DNA from: Porodaedalea pini
Lineage: Eukaryota > Basidiomycota > Agaricomycetes > Hymenochaetales > Hymenochaetaceae
NCBI GenBank assembly: GCA_002794775.1
Contig: NBAY01000027.1
Span: 372,001 to 436,000, forward strand
Length of the DNA stretch: 64,000 nt
Reading direction: 5' to 3'
Shown here: one piece after another, positions 32,862 through 45,181 of the stretch
Numbering within the stretch: the first letter of the stretch is position 1
Layout of the letters: every line of letters starts with the position of its first letter
Made by a program: the position numbers and the translations under genes
Notes under the pieces: model-generated
What the model saw: only the letters and a program-made list of their open reading frames with translations
The model's database searches: none
What the model was told of the DNA's origin: nothing

Positions 32862-34845
32862 CGACTTCGCTTTCGCACACCCGGCTCCGACTGATAGACA
32901 CGCATCTTTCCGCCCTTTCCCCTCTTGTATTCACAACCTGTTGTGTTTCGAGGTTCATGTGGCATTTTCTGTATTTTGCTATTGGATGATAAGTAATGCT
33001 TTGCTATTTCGTTTCCAGATGCAGATCGTTTTGCAAGGCCAAGCTGTCGCAAATGAAACTCGCTCAAGCATCACTTTGAATATTTTTTTGTATTCGACAC
33101 AGAGCCGCCGCTCTGCCCGCCTTGAGGTGCGGCGTAATGGTGTTCCCATCTGTGAGAAGACTCTGAACAGCAGACTCGCTGAGGAAGGGCTCGGCCGCAC
33201 GCATCAAGACCCTACTTTGGGATGAAACGAGGCAGCGGAGATTTCGTGTCGGTCGAGGCATTGTTTCCTCGCAAAATCGGGAGAAAAAGAAGCGCGAGGT
33301 GGTGGCGTGTGCGAGAATGTCGAGCTCGAATAAACTCAGGACTTGATTGAGCTGGGCTGATCGGACTGTAGCTTTCATCGTGACTGATTGAACTGCCTCC
33401 TTTGTTTCTAGTGGACATACGGCTTTCCCAAATAGATGCTTCGAATAACATATCGGGGGATGTCGGGGCTGTATCTTCTCGACACTAGGATGCGGCATTG
33501 TGCGTTGCCCTGGGTTCCTGGCAGGAAAGCTCTTGAAGGGGAAGTTGTGTGCGGAGAGCGCCCGTCTGCGCCGCACTAGAATTTTAAGACACAGGGACAC
33601 GGGTCTTTTTCTGGGAGAAAGGATTGGCCTCAGACAGTAGTAAGTAATTGATCCCCAAAATAGTGTCATCGAGTTTTGATATTCTGTGCCCGTAGCCCAC
33701 AACCTCGTTTTCGGATCTTGCCATTTAAAGAGCGTGGTCGCAGTCGGATCATTGGGAACCCACATATTTATAAATTATAAGGTTCTTTTTCTCTTCACCT
33801 GAGAAAGGTGTGGCCTGACGTTCTGTTTGATAATTCTTCGGAAGGACTCACAATTCAGTTGAGCTTGCTTCGCGGCAAATTCAACGCAAGATAACTGAAG
33901 GTGACCCATGGCCAATTGGCATGGGGGAACGTGCAGAGCTGTGTAACAAAGGAATATGCGGGGAGTCCGTTACCAATCTTGACACTGGTCTCGATCCGCG
34001 AAAACTGCATTACTAGTGGCTGTTCCATATCTTTTTCTCGGAATTAAGTAGCCAAACAGGTCCTTTGCACTGATGAGGGTGCCGAGCTCATATTACTCAA
34101 TTCAAAAGCACGTTCCATCAGCATAGCCCGCTGCCGCGCCGCGTCTTCAGGCTCCGATTCCTCGCCGAGAAAAATGAGGGAGAAAGATACGGTGCGGGAA
34201 GACGTTCGCTTGCGCCGCACTCAACAGATGCGCTGCTTCCATCTACTGGAGCGCGTTTCATCCGCAAAGAAGGCAAGAAAGCAGTGACCTGGCCGAGGAG
34301 CCTGGCCTAAGCGTGGTAAGCACTTGATGGGCCTTGAATTCATAGCAACCAACGCGTGTTGACGATGCTTATTCAGTGCGGAGAGTTGTCGCTTCCTTAT
34401 CTCAGGCAGTCTGACGCATTTCTTTGTGACTGGCTTAGGGAACGCTGCGAGGGTATGACAATACTGTCTGCGTAATTGGCAACAAGAGATGAATAGAAGG
34501 ATCGGCGGTTCGGACACAAATATCATTCCCTACAGCTAAATTTCAGTATCACGCCACACACACTGCTTCTGCAAATGATGCTGGTGCGCTCATGCCGACT
34601 TCGTCGACAGACAGGCTCATTGTTTCATAATGCGGCTTCGACCAATACGTTGCTTGCTAGTTCCACCACGGCTCCCTACACGTTGCTCTCAGCAATCACG
34701 CTTCCTCGCTTCTCGGTGCCTTTCCTTTTGTGCAGCATGTCGCCGCCGTTGCCTTTATTGTCACTGGGAAAACTGTGGTTGTGTTCAGCTTCGACTTCAT
34801 CCTCACCTCTCCCCCCCCCTTCCCTTCCCCTCTCCTAGCCTTCAT

Positions 34846-35607
34846 GGGACAGAGCGACGTAGGCGAAACCGTTACTGCACCTCGTGAGTCTCTTTACGAT
34901 CGATGTGTGCCAGAAATAGGGCGACTTCATCCTTGACACGTCCCAGCTTCCATGGGGTGCGATGCCCAAAACATTGGGGCCAGTCTGCAACACGTGTGGC
35001 CCGTAGTGCCCGGTCGTGAACAAGTCGACTTGGACGATGCTCAGACCAACGCGCAATATAGGGCCGAAACAGTCGACATATCCAACAGACCCAGCAGCAA
35101 TATGCAAGACGAACGAATGGCAGCCACTCAAGCTCAGGATATCGCTCCCATCGTCTCATCCTCAACCCAGCCCGGGGCGAGCGCGTTGTGGGACGAAGGA
35201 TCCAAACCACTGGAGCAGCAACGCATAAAAGTTCGAGCTTCAGACAAGAATCGGGCACCGTGTTCTAGCTGCCAGCTACTGCAGAAAAAGGCACGTTCGG
35301 ACCGTTCAGTGAAATCGCGTCTCTGATCACGTACGATACTATGGCCTCGCAGTGTACAGTCGTTTGTGAACAGCCACGTCTGTGCAATCGGTGCCAGAAA
35401 AAGGGACTTGAGGAATGCCCGCCGCATACGTCGAGGAGGAATGGTTTTGAAAAGGCGCGTACACTGGTCGTCAATAATCTGATACTCTGCAGTCCTGATG
35501 AAAGGAACCTCGATAGGCATCTGATGCTCCCTTCACTGAGCTTGCACCTTTTACAGGAGTATTCAGGCTCGACTATTAGTTGCATTCCTGCTGCCTCTGT
35601 CAAATAA
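34846..35607 (+). CDS. Small Zn2Cys6 zinc-cluster protein 1 (divergent copy)
   Basis: Exons 34846-34885, 34947-35290 and 35353-35607 join in frame to about 212 residues. The Cys pattern matches a fungal Zn(II)2Cys6 binuclear cluster: CSSCQLLQKK then C (C-x2-C-x6-C), followed after nine residues by CNRCQKKGLEEC (C-x2-C-x7-C). As in the two sister genes, exon 1 is short and ends in phase 1, and an intron sits exactly before the third cysteine. Here that intron would have a GC donor (gcacgt). The last exon is not clearly conserved: the sisters splice here to a short exon ending FIYES..A, whereas this copy reads on to a stop at 35607. Expected role: DNA binding in the nucleus, but no activation or MHR domain is present. 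It could be a pseudogene. Confidence 0.5.
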
Positions 35608-37667
35608 TACTGTGGAACTGTAAATTTTTCTTCCATTTGCCAGCCAGGGCTGTTGCGTTCATTATCCTACACAATATTGTTTTTCTGTGTATTTACGTTT
35701 GTCATGGCCATGAGCCTACGGTTTGAACGAGCATAGACCCCTCAGTTACTTTTCGCCTCGCTTTACTAAGCTAACAACACTATCTGGCCAGATGCCACCA
35801 TCGAGTCGCATCACGCTTGATGCATTTTGCTTCTCGTATTTCGGCATGTTGCAGTTCTCAATATTAATAGTGGCTAACTCCTCTCATTTACCTTTCTTTC
35901 CTGTTTTGTCAGTTTGAAAGGGACACATATTATGGAAGATCTTCATGATTGAATGGGTAGACCTTATTCAGTAATCACTCGAACCAATTGAGCTTCTTCA
36001 TATGATGTCTCCATTTAAACATTAGCGCTGTAACTCCGGGTTCCATGACACGGCGATGGGGCCAGAACGAGGCAGCGCTTCTGCTGGGAAAATCAATTCT
36101 AAATATTGAACAAGAAGGGTCAGACGCCCGTTTGAGAGGAACGAACACTTGGCCCCGAGCACCCAACAACCAAGTGAGATCATGCCATAGGCATATGCCT
36201 TCCAGAGTCGTCAGTTTACACACCACAGCGGGGCTCCATTTATCGCGGCCAGGATTCTCTCACCCCGATTGAATGTCAATGCTAATGAACGTCATCTTCA
36301 GAGCCGAAACTTGCTCTCGGCTTCCGCACCACCGCGCACGTCTTTATCAGGCATGGTTACCCCAGAAAGCCTTGCTACTCCTGTGTATCAAGTGCGATAA
36401 GGATTTCCTGCACATTCAGGTATGAACATGTCTAATTACAGTGTGCTCCCAACAAATCGTCTAACCGAACATCCTCTTGAAATAATACTGGTATTTATCT
36501 GCACTCCCCTTTTTGAGATGCAATAAGTATGAAATAATCTTTCCGCGCCTTGTCGTGAATCCTCATAGTATCTGTCACAGACATTGGGCTATGGCTACCT
36601 ACGACAAAAAAGAGGACTCGGAGCTGAACTCAAACAACTCATCGAGATGTCCCGTCCCTTCGCTGTGATAACAGCACCTTTGCGAGTCACATTTACTGTA
36701 CATTGCATCCGAGAAGCCGTTGCCTCTTGTAGATCCGACGAAACAGGGGTGGAATAATTATCAAACTTACTTGCAAGGTATCGTAAACTCGAGGTAGGCA
36801 TCCATCAGGATGCTGATCCGCCGGGCCATTTCGAACCTTCCTAAATATCTGGAGTCAATTGATGAGGTCAGAAGAACCTTATCCGGTGTTTACCTCCGTT
36901 GGCTCTCCAGATCGTTGGCTCTTCCGAGCATTCAAATCGATCAGATAGGGGGATCGGTGGGAGTCGAATGGCCGCCTTGCTGTCGTTCTCTTCCAGAACA
37001 CACGGATGAGGATATTTGGATTAGAAGCAAACTTGCAAGAGAATTCAACGTAGCCAATAGTCGAAGGCACCCCTGTATCCATCCGTGGAGCGTGTATTAG
37101 ACGGTGACCGTTACAATCATTCGAACTTGAAGGTAGCAGATTTAACAAGGTGGTGTACGTACGTCGTGTTTCGACTGCAGTAAGTACTTCCCGAAGAATT
37201 TGGATTGGCCACAGATCACAGAACTCATCAATCAAACGGCCTGGCAGAACGTGCGTCTGAAACAACGACAAAGATGAGGGAGGCGCTCAGCCGACACGTC
37301 ATGTAAAAATTTCCTGCAGGCTCCTGCTCGAGCAAGTAGAAGGGATCCAATAATCGAATGATTTTATCCAACGAGATTTGCGCTATTCGCCGCCGTTTTC
37401 TGGATAAAACCTTTCATACTGGTATTGCATAAAGCTGAGTATATGCATCACGTTCTGATTAGGACACACAATTGAGCAATCCACACACACCCCATCTGCA
37501 GGCTCATCGTTTCCTTCGAGAAAGCTATTTTTATTAATGTTCTTTTTAGGCTGTAGTCGCCGACGGACCGCGTCACGCACAGTTGAAGTTGAAGACTTTT
37601 TTTAAAAGAGCTTCAGAAACTTCATGTGGATGTTGAACCCCCTATCCTGGTGGCGCAAAGCTGCTCA
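35608..37667. other. Inter-gene part of tandem unit 1
   Basis: About 2 kb with patchy similarity to 41.56-43.28 kb. Short ORFs only, none with family motifs. No gene supported. Confidence 0.5.
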
Positions 37668-38390
37668 ATGTCGCAAGATGCGTTCACTGCCGGCCTTGTC
37701 AATCTATGTGCGTACACTTTTGCTACTTATTGCGAGTGCCAGGATTGCTTACGGGCTCCGTAAACTCGATCAGCCGAGGACGATTTCACACTTTACATAG
37801 CCAACCTTTTAAATTCACCGCTGGAGCCAGATGTAGCAACAATGCAGCTTGGCGATATCTTTTCGACACCACCGGATCCGCGTCTTCACTTGAAGTACAT
37901 TGATACCGCGGTTGGTGCATGGTCAACGGCCGTCGATAATGCCACCGCTGCTGAGGCTGATGGGTCGTTTCTCGCTACACCTGTCAGTACGGTAGCTTCA
38001 GAGGATGCTGCTTCGGAGGGTGGCACGTCTGCTACAAATAAGTCCCCATGCGGGGCGTGTCAGAAGCGGAAGAGAAGAGTGAGCCTGTTCTTTTGGTAAC
38101 AAATCAATGCAATTTTTGCGCTAATGGTGCATACGGAACTCGCAGTGCAAGCTGGTGCGGACAGAACCGAACAAGCTCTGCGAGTATTGTGAAACGAAAG
38201 GGAAGACTGAATGCCCTTCTCATGTCCCAGCGAAGGCTGTTAGGGATGTTTACGGGGATGAAGGGTCTTCGAAGGTAAGTGACCGGCACATGCCCACTCT
38301 ATCAGATGCTGAACAAGCCTTGACAACGCCCCACAGGGACCTTCGAAAGCGGGATCTCAGGACAGATTCATCTACGAGAGCATGGCCTGA
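37668..38390 (+). CDS. Small Zn2Cys6 zinc-cluster protein 2
   Basis: Exons 37668-37707, 37774-38078, 38146-38274 and 38337-38390 join in frame to 175 residues. N-terminal ~100 residues: helical start (DDFTLYIANLLNSPLEP), then an acidic Ser/Ala/Thr-rich stretch. The zinc cluster is CGACQKRKRR + C ... CEYCETKGKTEC, i.e. C-x2-C-x6-C-x10-C-x2-C-x7-C, with the basic residues typical of the DNA-contacting helix. The tail is short (DRFIYESMA). Unlike classical Gal4-like regulators, the cluster lies near the C-terminus and there is no fungal-specific transcription-factor domain. The closest relative is the gene at 43285-44002, with identical exon phases. Probably a nuclear DNA-binding protein; target unknown. 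Confidence 0.72.
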
Positions 38391-39594
38391 AGCGTGAGTC
38401 TAAATCTCTTCGACTAATGCTTGTTCATTCGGGCTGACGAACACACGTCTGCTCAAGGTAGTGTGTTATCTTATAGTCTGAAGCATCCGTTGACTTGTTT
38501 CGAACCTAATGTTTACGATGAAGCCCAGCATCTCTATACCACACACTGATACCCACTTTATTTAACTTAAATTTTAATTATTGATATCTCCTTTAACTTT
38601 CTTGCATGCATGTCCATTTTTCTCCAGACGGCCAATCACAACACCCCACTCTCCCGAACATTACAGCACGTAAAACTTATTTGTTTTCACACTTTAAACC
38701 TGTGAACGCTTCATCACTATTTGATTGTCTCTAGCCTACATAACATTTCCTGCACGGTCATGACTCAATTGTTGATCCAAGCTAAAGTTTGTTCCGCATT
38801 CGTGCATTATGCAATTTCCTCCCAGTCATGAATGATACGCATTGCATGATAGATGCCGTGCAGAGAACACTTGCAGGCTGTTTCCTAGGAACAGTCAGAG
38901 CGTTCAAATTCCACAAAGTGATCATAGCCTACACATGTACGGGGTTCTTAACCTAAGTTCAACGCGTGTTCGCCACGGTTTGATCTCCGCTGCCTACAGT
39001 AGGAACTTTACGCCCTGATTTTCAACGGCAAATGCCAGGAAGCGATCTTGAGATGCAGGACAACATGAGGCATTGTTATATATCGTTCTTCTTTTCCTCC
39101 GACCCTGAAAAGGAACTATCCATCCTCGAAGGGTCTGTTTGGAATAGGTACATACCACAGATCTGATCTTTCGGGAGTGCACTAGATAACATACTTTCGT
39201 ATTTCACTCAAGCGAGGCGTCTAGAAACGGCTCGCGTATGTATGATTAACCTACCGAGGCTTGATCGACGTCAAACGGTGGGACGGGGGCCGGGATTTAG
39301 CAAACAAAAGGAATTTGGATCTCACGCCCTTGGGTTAGCGATGTGCTTGATCGCGACTTTGTTGACCAGAAGGGAGCGGAGGTTCTCTTAGCCGATCTCT
39401 CTGAGTCCGAGATCCCGATCTCTCACTCAAAAAAGTGAGAACAGCCTTTATTAAAGTTCAAACATCACCTAAGCCACGAAAGAACGTTATTTGCTAGAAG
39501 GCACATACCATGAATACCGGAAGCTATCACGAATTCATAGCGCAATTTAAAGGTCTCGCTTGATGAAAAGCAGGCCATGCGCTGCACTTGGCGG
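38391..39594. other. Spacer of tandem unit 1
   Basis: AT-rich, homologous in patches to 44.0-45.15 kb (for example 'gaggcttgatcgacg' near 39256 and 'aaggcttgatcgacg' near 44875). No gene recognised. Confidence 0.5.
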
Positions 39595-39880
39595 TTTATC
39601 GCTGCTTTCGGCCTTGAAGTCCCCAAATTTCCAGTTATATTACTTATAACAGTCCTGGTATGAATTAGTCATGCTATCTATGCAAGAACATGAAATGAGA
39701 CTAACTACGCAATCCCTGATCCCGGCATCTGATGGCAAAGGCTCCCTTCACTTGGGGGCTCCCGGCCTTCCAGAAGCACGTAGTGACCGTCAAGGGCTTT
39801 TCGGATGGAGTACAGACAACTGCCCAGTCCAGCTTCGAGATCATATTATACTTGATGACCTAGCCGAGATGGTACCTGTC
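39595..39880 (-). pseudogene. ATG15 fragment (last two exons)
   Basis: The minus strand matches ATG15 exon 6 (around 39874-39700: CCATCTCGGC, then the LNWAV-coding stretch) and exon 7 (around 39645-39595: ACTGGAAATTTGGGGACTTC). Internal deletions remove part of exon 6 and break the frame. Nothing of exons 1-5 remains. The fragment marks the end of tandem unit 1. Confidence 0.8.
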
Positions 39881-41449
39881 ATGGAGATAATTACGCACAT
39901 ATCGAGCCTGCTTTCGATTACATAGAATGAAACATGGCCAGATTTTTACGTTAGTCAAGACCTGTTTTTCCCGTCTTTCCCGCAACAAAAGAGAGTGATC
40001 ACGTACTGATAATTTGTGTGGGAAGCTATCGAGCTCTAAGTCCGCTTCATCTGAGCGGATCGGAATGCGATGTTGATCATAATTAATAAAATGACTCCGC
40101 CGCTCTAAACGAACTCACAGCTTTCCTAAAGAGGCTGTTCCTTTGAGGCATTAATGTATTACCGGGGACGTCGGGACTGTATAATCTTAATGCTAGTACA
40201 TGAACCTATGCGTGTCCCTCGGCCTCCCCGCATAGGAGCGCTTGAAGGAGAACATGCACGCGGGAGAACTCCTTCTGCGGACTCCATACTCCAGGGAAAC
40301 AGTCGTTAGATCAAGGAACCTGCTACGGGCGAGATATGCATGTTTGTGAGTAAACGGTTCTTAAAATCGCATTATGTAGTCCTGAGGTTCTAGGCCGATA
40401 ACCTTGATTCCAGATTCTAGCAGATAGAGGGGAAAGCGTAACGGCCGCTGTCAGTTCACGGAGACTCGCAGGTTTACAGGGTCCCCTTTCAGTTTTCTCC
40501 CTTCACTTGAGAGAGAGACGTGTCCTAACGCTTGGTGAATCACGTGACTTTTGTGACTGCGTTTGGAAGTCAAGGTTCAGGCTTGCACTTGTGGTTTTGG
40601 TGGTTTTGTCTCACGTCATGAAAACTTTATATAATATATTACCATCCGCACTAAATGAAAACAGCCATGTTTGGATCCGCGAAACTGCTCATCCGGCGCC
40701 TGGCCTAGCGCCCGTCTCGATTCACAATACAAATCAAACTCAAGAAATAGGACATCTGGATGTCACTTGGAACCAATAATCTTGGAGAACACGTAGGGCT
40801 GTGAAGCAAGCAAGCGCCTGGAGACAGTAACCAATCTGGATTCTTGATGCTGGCCTCGTTCTGCGACGATTACAATCAAAGTCTCTTGTTCGAAACAAAA
40901 TAGCCAAACGGATGCTTTGCACAGATGGGCATGTTGATCTCGTAGCTTTCAATGTAAAAGTATATTCTCATCAGCATAGCCCGCTGCCACACCCCACCTC
41001 CAGGCTCCGATACCTCGCCGAGAAATACCAAGGGGAGATGTGGCGCGCAAAGACGCTCGATTGCGCCGCACTCAACAGATGCACTGCTTCCATCTACGGC
41101 AGCGGGTGACATCGGCAAGAAAAAGAAAGATGGCAATGCTCCGGCCGAGGAGCCTGGCCTGAGCGTGGTAAGCGCTTGATGGGCCTTTAGCTCATAGCAA
41201 CGATTACTGACGACGCCTACGCAGAGCGGAGAGGTCGTTGCTTCTTCTCTTCAGCCCACCTCGCGCGGTTCTTAGTGACCTGCTTAAAGAGTGCTGCGAG
41301 TGTACGACAATGCGGTCTATCCTAATGCTTAGTTGACAACAAAGGAACAGAGCCAATGTCCGGTTGTTCGGACATGAAGATCGTTCGCTGCAGATAAGCC
41401 TCAGCATGAGGCGCGGGTTCAATACGGGTACGTTGATACCGGCTTGACA

Positions 41450-43284
41450 GGCTTGAGACTCATCGCATCTAATAGTGAGTATCCTCGATCAACATGCTAC
41501 TTGTTAGCTCCGCCGCGATCTCCTTCACGGTGTTTCAAGCATCGCATTCATTTTCTTTGGTTGCCATGGTTTGCGTTTCAGTGTCCTACATATTTGTTTT
41601 TGTGCTTATCCACGTTTGTCATAACCTGGGCCTCTGTCTGGGACAACACTACACCGAATGTATGTCTCCGTGTTTTGTCTGGGCACTGAGGAACGTGCGT
41701 GTTCGAAGAACTTTAATGTCAGGTAGGAAAATCTCATTCAAATCAACCGAAACGGACACGCTCCTTTGGCTGAGATTTTTGTATGCAAACACTGGCGCTA
41801 TGATTACAGACTCTTTGTAACGCCCATGAAGAAGAGAAGGGTGCGCGCGTTCCAACTACCCATGCTTCTGCTGGGAAAATCAATTACAATAATAAGTGCT
41901 AGGTGAAAGGGATCAGTCACCCTTCTGTAAAAGACGCCCGGGTAATCAACAAGCGAAATGAGACCGTACCTCAAAGAATAAAGAGACACCTTCTCTTCTG
42001 CGTCGAGTGCAAAGGTACTCGGAAGAAAGCGTAGAAATTCCATATGTGGAAACCTGCCTTCAGCCGGCGCAAGTCCACTTCTATGCTTGTCAATAGACCC
42101 AATACCCCGAGAGACGGAGTTCTCGAACATCACAGGCCCTCTCAGCCGGGCCCTATTAAGATATATAGCGGGCTCTTGAATCTTTGGGTCAGCTCCCCGC
42201 GTAACTAATAGAGAAAAGGATACTACTTAATATAAGCCGCCGCTTTCCAGCAGGTTCGTAATGTCGTGTACCTTGCCAGGCCCCATTTTCTCTCCTCGAG
42301 GCGAGTGGAACCGGCCTAGAGATGCGATCGAGAAGACCAAGTTCTTTGTGGGACGACTGCACATCTGCGAGTCACGTTTACTGTATGGTGCGTTCGTTGA
42401 AACATTGACTTATTGTAACCTAGAGATCCGGCGAAGCAGGGCGGGAGTAGGTAGGGCGACAGCAATCGTCAAATGAACATGCAAGGGGTCGTAAGACAGG
42501 AAAGAGCTTGGTATGCATCAGGGCTGAAGATCTGCCAGACCATTTCAGGTCCTTCTGAAGATCTGGGATAAGTTGCCACCATTGGCTGTCCAGTTTACTG
42601 GCTCCTCCGGCTCATTGAAATCGATCAGACAGAAGAATCGGCGGGGACTGAACTGACTTCCGTAGATTTCTTCCATGATATATTTATGAGGATCTCTGAA
42701 TTGAAGCAAACTCTCGCTAGATGTCAGCATGGCCACTAGCCGTGGACATCCCAGTATCGGATCCACGGAGTTAATACTCGAATGAAGCCAATATAATTAT
42801 TGGCATATGCCGAATCATCAACGTGATGTACAGCTTCGCGTTTCAGTCGTGGTAAGAAATTTCTGAAGAATTAGAAAGTCCACAACTCATTATAGTCTTC
42901 GTCAACTGAATGTCATAGTCGAAGGTGCAACTGGCATGCCATTCAACCCTATTTGAGCTCTTGCGCTCTTGCTTGGGGAAATAAAACATGACTTACAGTC
43001 CTTTTTGTCTTGTTGGACAAAAATCGCGCCATCTGCTGTGTACCGAACAAATTCAGATTGGCGGTGCATAGGGCTGAGTGTATGCATCACATCCTAACCA
43101 GTAACCTAGATTCACAATTGGATCATCCCCATACACCCCTTCTTTTGGTTCATGACTTCCTTTGAGAGTCCTTGTTTTTCTTTTCATTATTTTCCCCTGT
43201 GCAATCGTCGACCGCGCCACACTGCACCTTGACATTTAAAAGCTGAAGAACTTTCATGTGGCCGTTGCACCATAGCGTTACCCC
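41450..43284. other. Inter-gene part of tandem unit 2
   Basis: Diverged counterpart of 35.6-37.7 kb. No coding region with recognisable features on either strand. Confidence 0.5.
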
Positions 43285-44002
43285 ATGTCAGTGACGCGGG
43301 ACGATCTCGTTGCCTGGCTCGCTGGATTACGTGCGCAGACTTCTACTACTCCTTGTGGTGCACTGACTTACACAGCCTGTTGATATACGACAGCTGATGA
43401 GGAGGCTGTCGCATATCTGAATAGCTTTTTTGTCCCAGCATCTAACCCTGTCGCGGACAACCTGTTACTTGAAGCGATTCCCGCAACGCCAAACCTGCAT
43501 CTTTCCTTGGAACGGCTAGACACATTCATTGTCCACTTAACGACCATAGACGGCGCTTCCAGGGAGGGGGGTGTTGAATACGCGGGTACGCCTGCAAGCA
43601 CCGTGGACTCGGAAGGAACGGGGTCATGGAGTAGCACATCTGCGGCGACGAACAACAAATCGCCGTGCGGTGCGTGTCAGAATCGAAGGAAGAAAGTAAG
43701 TATAATGTTTTTCCCAAGCTAGCTTTGCACACTGGCAGGTTAGGGTTGACAGTACACAATTCACAGTGCGTTCCCGTACGAGTGCAACCGCCCTTGTGTG
43801 AGTATTGTGAGGGGGAACGGAGGCTCGAATGCCCTCCGCATCAGACTAGGAAAGAAGGAAGTGGGATGAACGGATCTCCGAAGGTAAGCAACCCGCACAT
43901 CCCCACTCCATTAAATGCTAGACATGTCTTGACATCACACTGCAGTATCTACCAAAAGGAGCGAGTCATGATGGATTTATCTACGAGAGCGGCGTGGCCT
44001 GA
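43285..44002 (+). CDS. Small Zn2Cys6 zinc-cluster protein 3
   Basis: Exons 43285-43330, 43394-43695, 43767-43883 and 43946-44002 join in frame to 173 residues. The N-terminus has a helical DEEAVAYLNSFFVPAS segment, then an acidic Ser/Thr/Gly linker. The cluster is CGACQNRRKK + C ... CEYCEGERRLEC (C-x2-C-x6-C-x9-C-x2-C-x7-C), and the tail ends GFIYESGVA. For exon 2 the nearest acceptor (43380) leads to an immediate stop, so the next one (43393) was chosen; it matches the phase of gene 2. Between genes 2 and 3, two of the three differences in the last-exon DxFIYES codons are third-position and silent, which supports the chosen frame. Confidence 0.72.
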
Positions 44003-45181
44003 GTCGCCCATTCGGAGTGAGCAACACGCGTCAACTTCAGATAGTGAGCTTCTGTTCAGTCTGAAGATGTGTCCTCTATTCCAACACATTCATCCCAAAA
44101 ATGAATCTCATGATATTTGTATCACACGTCGATATCAGTACTTCAGTCTAAAGTGTATCCAACTTTCTCAGACACAAGCTGCCCTTTTCCAACAGACTAC
44201 TATCCGTCTGCACCGCTCTCGGGCGTCATTTTTTTTCTATGCCCTCTGACACTTGGATGATTCATTGCTACTCGATTAATTTTTCGACTGCATTATATTT
44301 CCTGTGCGATTTATGACTCGATAATTTATCTTGTTCTGCATTTTTGCGCAGTGCGCAACTTTCTTCCAATCATGATTGGGACACATGACATAATAGATGC
44401 TGTGAGGCAAATATGAGCGAGCTGTTTGCTGTGAATACCTAGCGCACTATTGCATCATTCCCGCCATAAATCCACGGAATGATCAGAACGTATGCATTAT
44501 TCTTAACACAGGTTCGACGGTCGGTCGCCACATTTTGATCTTTTCCTAAACTATCCTCAATAATCTTAGGAGCTTCGCGCTCTGATTCGCAACGGACAAC
44601 AGTGCTTCCCTATCGCGAACTTGAGATGCCGGAAAATATGATTACTAATGTTTTCCCTCTCTTCTCTTCTGTCTGCCTCTGAAAGCGGGATGTCTAGGTT
44701 CGAAAAGAATGGATGCGGCATCCACATACCGCATTTCTACGCTTTCGTCTTTTTGGCAATTCCCGCTACTGGTGCACGGGGCAATAAACATTTTCCTCTC
44801 ATGTTCCCGTTCAAGCTCAGGCATTAGGGAAGGATTCGCGTAAATAGTAAAATACGTCGGATTTACCTCTCAAGGCTTGATCGACGCAGCCGTGTTTAGA
44901 TGTCATCAAAGGAAGACGCATCCCACGCCGGAGAAGTCAGCGATGCTCAAAAGGGGTGAAGTTATGAATGACGTTTCGAGACCAGCAGAATTTGTCCCGG
45001 CGATTCTGTCGACCAGCAAGGAAAGCAGGGTTTGCCTTGGCTGATCTCTGAGTCCGACATCCAGATCTTCCACTCAGACAAAGAAAGGGTAACAGTTAAC
45101 GCCTATCAGAGTTCAAACATCACCTAAGGCTATGAAGAGCGTTATTCACCAGAGGAAAAATCCCACAAATGCCGGAAGCTA

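Larger units (their letters stand above)
33300..39930. repeat. Diverged tandem segmental duplication, unit 1
   Basis: Patchily similar in the same order to 40.0-46.5 kb. Paired landmarks: 33449/40158 (ggggatgtcgggg versus ggggacgtcggga); 34040/40900 (tagccaaac..gtcctttgcac); 34120/40975 (catcagcatagcccgctgcc); 34290/41140 (gccgaggagcctggcct); 36080/41855 (gcttctgctgggaaaatcaa); 36685/42365; the zinc-cluster genes 37668/43285; 38815/44370; and the ATG15 tails. The unit ends inside an ATG15 3' remnant. Confidence 0.75.

Noticed and set aside
33064..33765. 233-codon minus-strand ORF after eIF2A
   Set aside because: No recognisable domain, odd composition, and the counterpart in tandem unit 2 (about 40.1-40.3 kb) is not open. 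Probably fortuitous.
38337..38397. Shared C-terminal 'AWPEA' ending between zinc-cluster gene 2 and the repeat-protein gene
   Set aside because: In the zinc-cluster gene this reading is the wrong frame. The spliced frame ends ...FIYESMA, and comparison with gene 3 shows silent third-position changes in that frame. The similarity is coincidental.
40507..41422. Several 60-90-codon ORFs in tandem unit 2
   Set aside because: Not conserved as ORFs in the paired sequence of unit 1 and without motifs.
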